64,000 bases of DNA, from contig JAVDOI010000011.1 of assembly GCA_032191485.1 (NCBI GenBank), positions 17,676,117 through 17,740,116 on the forward strand, written 5' to 3'. The notes under the pieces are model-generated. The model was not told where the DNA came from, did not search any database, and saw nothing but the letters and a program-made list of their open reading frames with translations. The stretch is from Leptoclinus maculatus (Eukaryota > Chordata > Actinopteri > Perciformes > Stichaeidae). Shown in pieces: positions 60,295 through 64,000 of the stretch (positions are counted from its first letter, which is position 1; every line of letters starts with the position of its first letter). Position numbers and translations under genes: made by a program.

Positions 60295-61020
60295 TATCTC
60301 ACCTCGCACGTGGCCACATAGTGTGTGCAGTGCAATGTGTCTCAAGGATAAAACAGGAGAAGCTCCTTTTGCTACATAAGAAGTTGGAAAAGAGGCTAGG
60401 ATGATGATCTCCTTCATAATTAAGCAGAATAACTGACCAGTCTGACGTGTGTAGAGGTATGTATGGTTATACTGTAGCAGCATGGTGTTTGCAGGCAATT
60501 CGTTTTTTATTTAATGAAGGTAGGTAAACAAAGTGAACGGCCGTGCGTAACGGCACCGCGCTCTGACGCGGCACTTCTCAGGGACAGCGGAATTATCAAC
60601 ATATAACTCCTCCATAAAGTCCGTCTAACATTCGATCGTGTGGTCAGTAATGGTATATATGTGTCATACGTGCGCTCCGGCCCGAAACAACTCGCACAAT
60701 ACCCTTTGGTAGTCAGCTGTTTGGCCGGCAGCGGGCGCTTACAGAAAGCTGATCAGAAGAGTGACACTGCTCTCTCGCTGCGTGTCGATGTTTTACAGGG
60801 CCAAACCAACCAATCAGATATTAGTAAAACATGCTTTTTCGATGTAGCATTTGTGTTCGTCGAATCAACAAGGGCAAAATAAAATACTCTATTTTGACCC
60901 CAAACATAGAGTATTTGACGATAGGGCGGGTGGAGCATTAAAATATGTATGGATCAAAACGTCACTTGTGCTAATATCACTTAAGGGAGTCAAAGTGCGC
61001 GGACCTTTATCTATATTTTC
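60295..61020. other. Gap between transposon and LINE, no gene seen
   Basis: No recognisable coding sequence. It holds a small inverted repeat, 60882-60892 against 60906-60916. The part 60540-60780 is CpG-richer than its surroundings and may be repeat-derived. Confidence 0.5.
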
Positions 61021-62810
61021 CATGTGGAATATGTTGTGAAACAGATGCAGGAAACAATCAAAAGAGTGGAACGTCGGCTATTGGAAGGGAGATTTAAAAT
61101 TGCTGTTGAGAAAACGACTACGCTTTTCTTTACAAGAAAGAAAATTGGAACAGAGGTCACAATGTATTCATATCGCAAGCAGCTGAAAAGGATAGACTCT
61201 TTACATTTTTAGGAATGTAGTTTCATGCTAGGCTCACCTGGAATGTATATATTGATCAAATGGAAAATAAATGTAAAAAGGTTTTAAATGTGATGAGATG
61301 CTTGCTGGGAACAGAGTGAGGATCTGACAGGTCTGCTTTCAAAGATACATAAAGGTTTGATAAGATCAGTTCTAGATTATGACTGTATGGCATATAAAAC
61401 CTTGTTGGGAAAACTGGATGCAATACAAGCACAAGCATTATGGATATGTCGTGGGGCTTTTATAACAACATCTGGGCCTACATTGCCGGTAGAAATGGGG
61501 GAAATGCCATTTGAGTTGAGAAGAATGCAGATCATAATGACATATTGGGTCAATTTACAAGGACATAACAACCTTTCGACAATAAGTGCTGTTGAGCCAT
61601 GCTGGGAACACGATGAAAGGCCAACTAAGAGCTTTGGTTGGGTTGTTAAGAAGATGGCTAGTGAATTGGGTTTACTGGATAAGAGTTATTCTAACTGTTG
61701 TTCTGCCAGCTATTCCTCCTTGGTTACTGCCACAGCCAGAAATTGATCTTGGCCTCCTTGAGCTGATAAGAGATGAATGTGGGGGAAACTGTAAGCTCTT
61801 GAAGTCATACATCAGAAGGAATTACTATAATTATTTACAGATTCATACAGATGGATCTAAAGACCCGTAGATTGGTAGAACAGCAGCAGCAGCATGCAAT
61901 CCCAGAATTCAATGTTGAGTGTGGAAAGAGACTTGGTGATGATGATTTATCTGTGTTTGCATGTGAGATGATGACCATAGTTATTGCCTTACAATGGGTA
62001 GAGGGCGTCAGGCCAGAGAGAGTGGTAATTACATCAGATTCATGTGCAGTATTAATGAGTTTGAAATTGTGCACTCCAGGAGTAGAGAGGATTTATTGTA
62101 TGAAATAGTACAATCACTATTCAGAATCCATCAAATGTGGTCGTCTGTTAATTTTGCGTGGGTCCCTGTTGATGGGAATGAGAAGGCGGATAAAGCAGCA
62201 AAAGGGCTTTGAAGAGTGGGAGAAATAACATTAATGCAAATCTAAGTAAGGCAGAAGTTAAAGTGGACAAATCTAAAAGATATGGCAGAATGAATGGAAT
62301 AAAGGGAGTAAAGGAAGATATCTTTTTAAAAAATTAACTATTGGTTGGGACCGAGGATCTAGTGGACGAAATAGGAAAATAGAGAGTATTATAATAAGGA
62401 ATGGTCATGCTGGTCTTAACAGTTCCCTCTGTGTTACTGGAAAAGCATAATAATGGAAAATGTGAATTTTGTGAAGAAGAAGAAACTGTGGACCATGTGG
62501 TATTGTTCTGTCAGAAGCACGATTTAGCGAGATACGTTTTAAAAAATGTACTGATTAGAGAGTAAAATATCATACTAAAGAAAAGTTATCGTGACAAATG
62601 TTGGAAACTTCTTCTGGAGTATTTAGGGTCAACGAGACTAATGAATAGAATATGAGAAAAGTTTTTCCCCGTTGGTCTCCTGTTGTTCTTTGTTTTGTTA
62701 TCGGTTGAGAGACTGTAGATCCTGTGTCCACACTCCAGATTAGTGGGTGGCGCTAATGCACCCGGAAGCTGTTTGCCAACCGCCATTAAAAGCAAAAGAA
62801 GAAGAAGAAG
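61021..62810 (+). mobile_element. 5'-truncated non-LTR retrotransposon (I-like) with RNase H domain
   Basis: Starts inside the reverse transcriptase with VEYVVKQMQETIKRVERRLL, then EGRFKIAVEKT, a later block LIRSVLDYDCMAYKTLLGKL and IQAQALWICRGAF. Next is an RNase H domain: IHTDGSKD (61841-61864), FACEMM, ITSDSCAVL and WVPVDGNEKADKAAK, giving the D-E-D-D acidic set. A CCHC-like knuckle follows, CEFC then HVVLFC (62461-62514). The element ends in a GAA-rich tail (62794-62810). Several stops and frameshifts break it. RNase H after the RT points to the I/Nimb group; the clade is from memory. Confidence 0.85.
61841..62212 (+). pseudogene. RNase H domain of the LINE remnant
   Basis: Type I RNase H motifs in order: first Asp in IHTDGSKD, Glu in FACEMMTIVIAL, Asp in ITSDSCAVL, and the last block WVPVDGNEKADKAAKGL, where the usual His of WVPAH-G is Asp. 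The frame changes at about 61868 (TAG 61868-61870 in the first frame) and again near 62100, so the domain is not translatable as one piece. The domain removes RNA from the RNA-DNA hybrid during retrotransposition in this group. Confidence 0.8.
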
Positions 62811-64000
62811 CAGGCGCCTGAAAACTGTCCAATTTGAGCGCAGTTTTTTGTCAACGCCCCTTTCTACGTCCGCCTGTTCATCTCGAACGAGCCTAGTGTA
62901 ATGAGGTGCGCTCTACACCATGACAGGTGTAACCACGGGGGGGGATGACGTCTACATTACGTAGACTACAGGTATGTCCAGGAAGGTTGAATGAAGTGAA
63001 GACTCGTAGAGCAGCACTTAACGTGGCCAATGAGGTATGCAAAGTTATCTGTTAATACATTATGCCTGTAACTATTGGAATACACGAAGGGGTTAGCCAA
63101 ATGCTAATATGCTTTAGAGCCTACCTACATGATGGCAATGCTAATATACGTTTATATATAAATATATATATATATATTAAACTATCCTCACTTTAACTGT
63201 TGAGTCCAATACACACTTTAAGGTTATTTTTTGGTTCGCTCCAAAGAAGGGGAATATTTTAAAAAGTTTTTAAGTGATTTTAGATGTTGAGTATTAGTCA
63301 GAATGTCTAAAATATGTGGAACATTTTATAGTTTGAATGGAGTTTTTTTTCTACGTGAATGTTTGAGTGAGTAGATAGCAGATGAAAAAGTATACATTTG
63401 TGTCAATTTTAAACATTCCGTCCATTTATTTGAATGTTTACAAAGTTATATCCATATTCCAACATGATCTCACTACGAACATCCGTAACGGTGCGTCATT
63501 ATTTCCTCCGTCTCCTGTAGTTTGGGGGCTACGCGTTTGAATCAGTTTGAATGGCGGCATGAGAGGGGAGCTGAGGGGGACAGGGGGCCTAGTGCGTGTA
63601 TTTACTCCTTTTTTTCTCTCTTCTTTTAAACAAAACTTTAGTTTTCAGACTGTGAAAAGTGGACGGGTCCAATGCTGCCTTCCGAAAAAGTGGGGGGGGA
63701 GACGTGTCCCCAGTGTCACCCCCCCACCCCGTAAGTTCCGCCCTTGTCCACACAGCTTTGGCTTCTGCTGTTTCTATTCACACCTCTCCCTATCTTCCAG
63801 ACGCACCTTTGCTTTGCGACAAACTTAACTCCCCCGAGGTGACGCACGCTCTCCTGTGAGAACGCTGCGACTTGCCGCTGGGGAAATTATGACCACTGTG
63901 AGATGAAATGAGCTGGACTGATATCACTGCATTTACTGAAATGTGCGAATTTGTCGGATTTGTCTCTGAATCACTCTGTCCTCTTATCTAGTTTTCCACC
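62811..64000. other. Window end, no gene seen
   Basis: No coding similarity. Contains a TA array (about 63148-63178). The block 63655-63760 (GAAAAGTGGACGGGTCCAATG ... GTGTCCCCAGTGTCACCCCCC ... GTAAGTTCCGCCCTTG) resembles, from memory, the end of a teleost interspersed repeat. I cannot name the family. Confidence 0.45.

Overview
The window is vertebrate nuclear DNA, almost certainly from a ray-finned (teleost) fish. It carries the 3' two thirds of one AMPA-type glutamate receptor gene on the + strand, split into small exons by large introns. The background is typical teleost: very dense CA/GT and homopolymer microsatellites, a Tc1/mariner element, hAT-type elements, tRNA-derived SINEs and an RNase H-bearing LINE remnant. 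No other protein-coding gene could be supported.

The gene is a GluA1 orthologue (gria1; paralogue a or b cannot be decided here). Twelve canonical exon segments plus one alternative C-terminal read-through segment were placed by protein similarity and GT-AG splice sites, with consistent phases throughout: 1746-1799, 3777-3935, 4458-4625, 5580-5684, 6218-6328, 9898-10104, 11288-11733, 31930-32128, 32612-32859, 36009-36123 (flop) or 36829-36943 (flip), 41087-41221 (or 41087-41356) and 43180-43347. They encode the end of the N-terminal domain, both lobes of the ligand-binding domain, M1, the M2 pore loop (unedited Gln at the Q/R site), M3, the flip/flop module, M4 and the cytoplasmic tail. The signal peptide and first exons lie upstream of base 1.

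Layout: 1-1745 intron; 1746-11733 seven exons; 11734-31929 a 20-kb intron between the M2 and M3 exons that holds a BED zinc-finger transposon fragment, a Tol2-like repeat, a SINE and a complete 986-bp non-autonomous hAT insertion; 32-37 kb ligand-binding-domain and flip/flop exons; 41-43.3 kb M4 and C-tails; about 43.35-46.5 kb the probable 3' UTR; 46.5-64 kb apparently intergenic, with a 1.45-kb degenerate Tc1 element (58846-60294) and a 5'-truncated I-like LINE (about 61021-62810).

Most interesting points: (1) the locus can encode two different C-tails, a GluA1-type long tail ending in SGM and a GluA2/3-type short tail ending in TVKI; (2) an in-frame stop just before the last exon means the mammalian palmitoylated GFCLIPQ segment cannot be encoded there; (3) the M1-M2 cytoplasmic loop carries about 25 extra Gln-rich residues; (4) the flip exon carries flop-type Asn at the cyclothiazide position; (5) three strong hairpins occur in introns, one directly in front of the flip splice acceptor.
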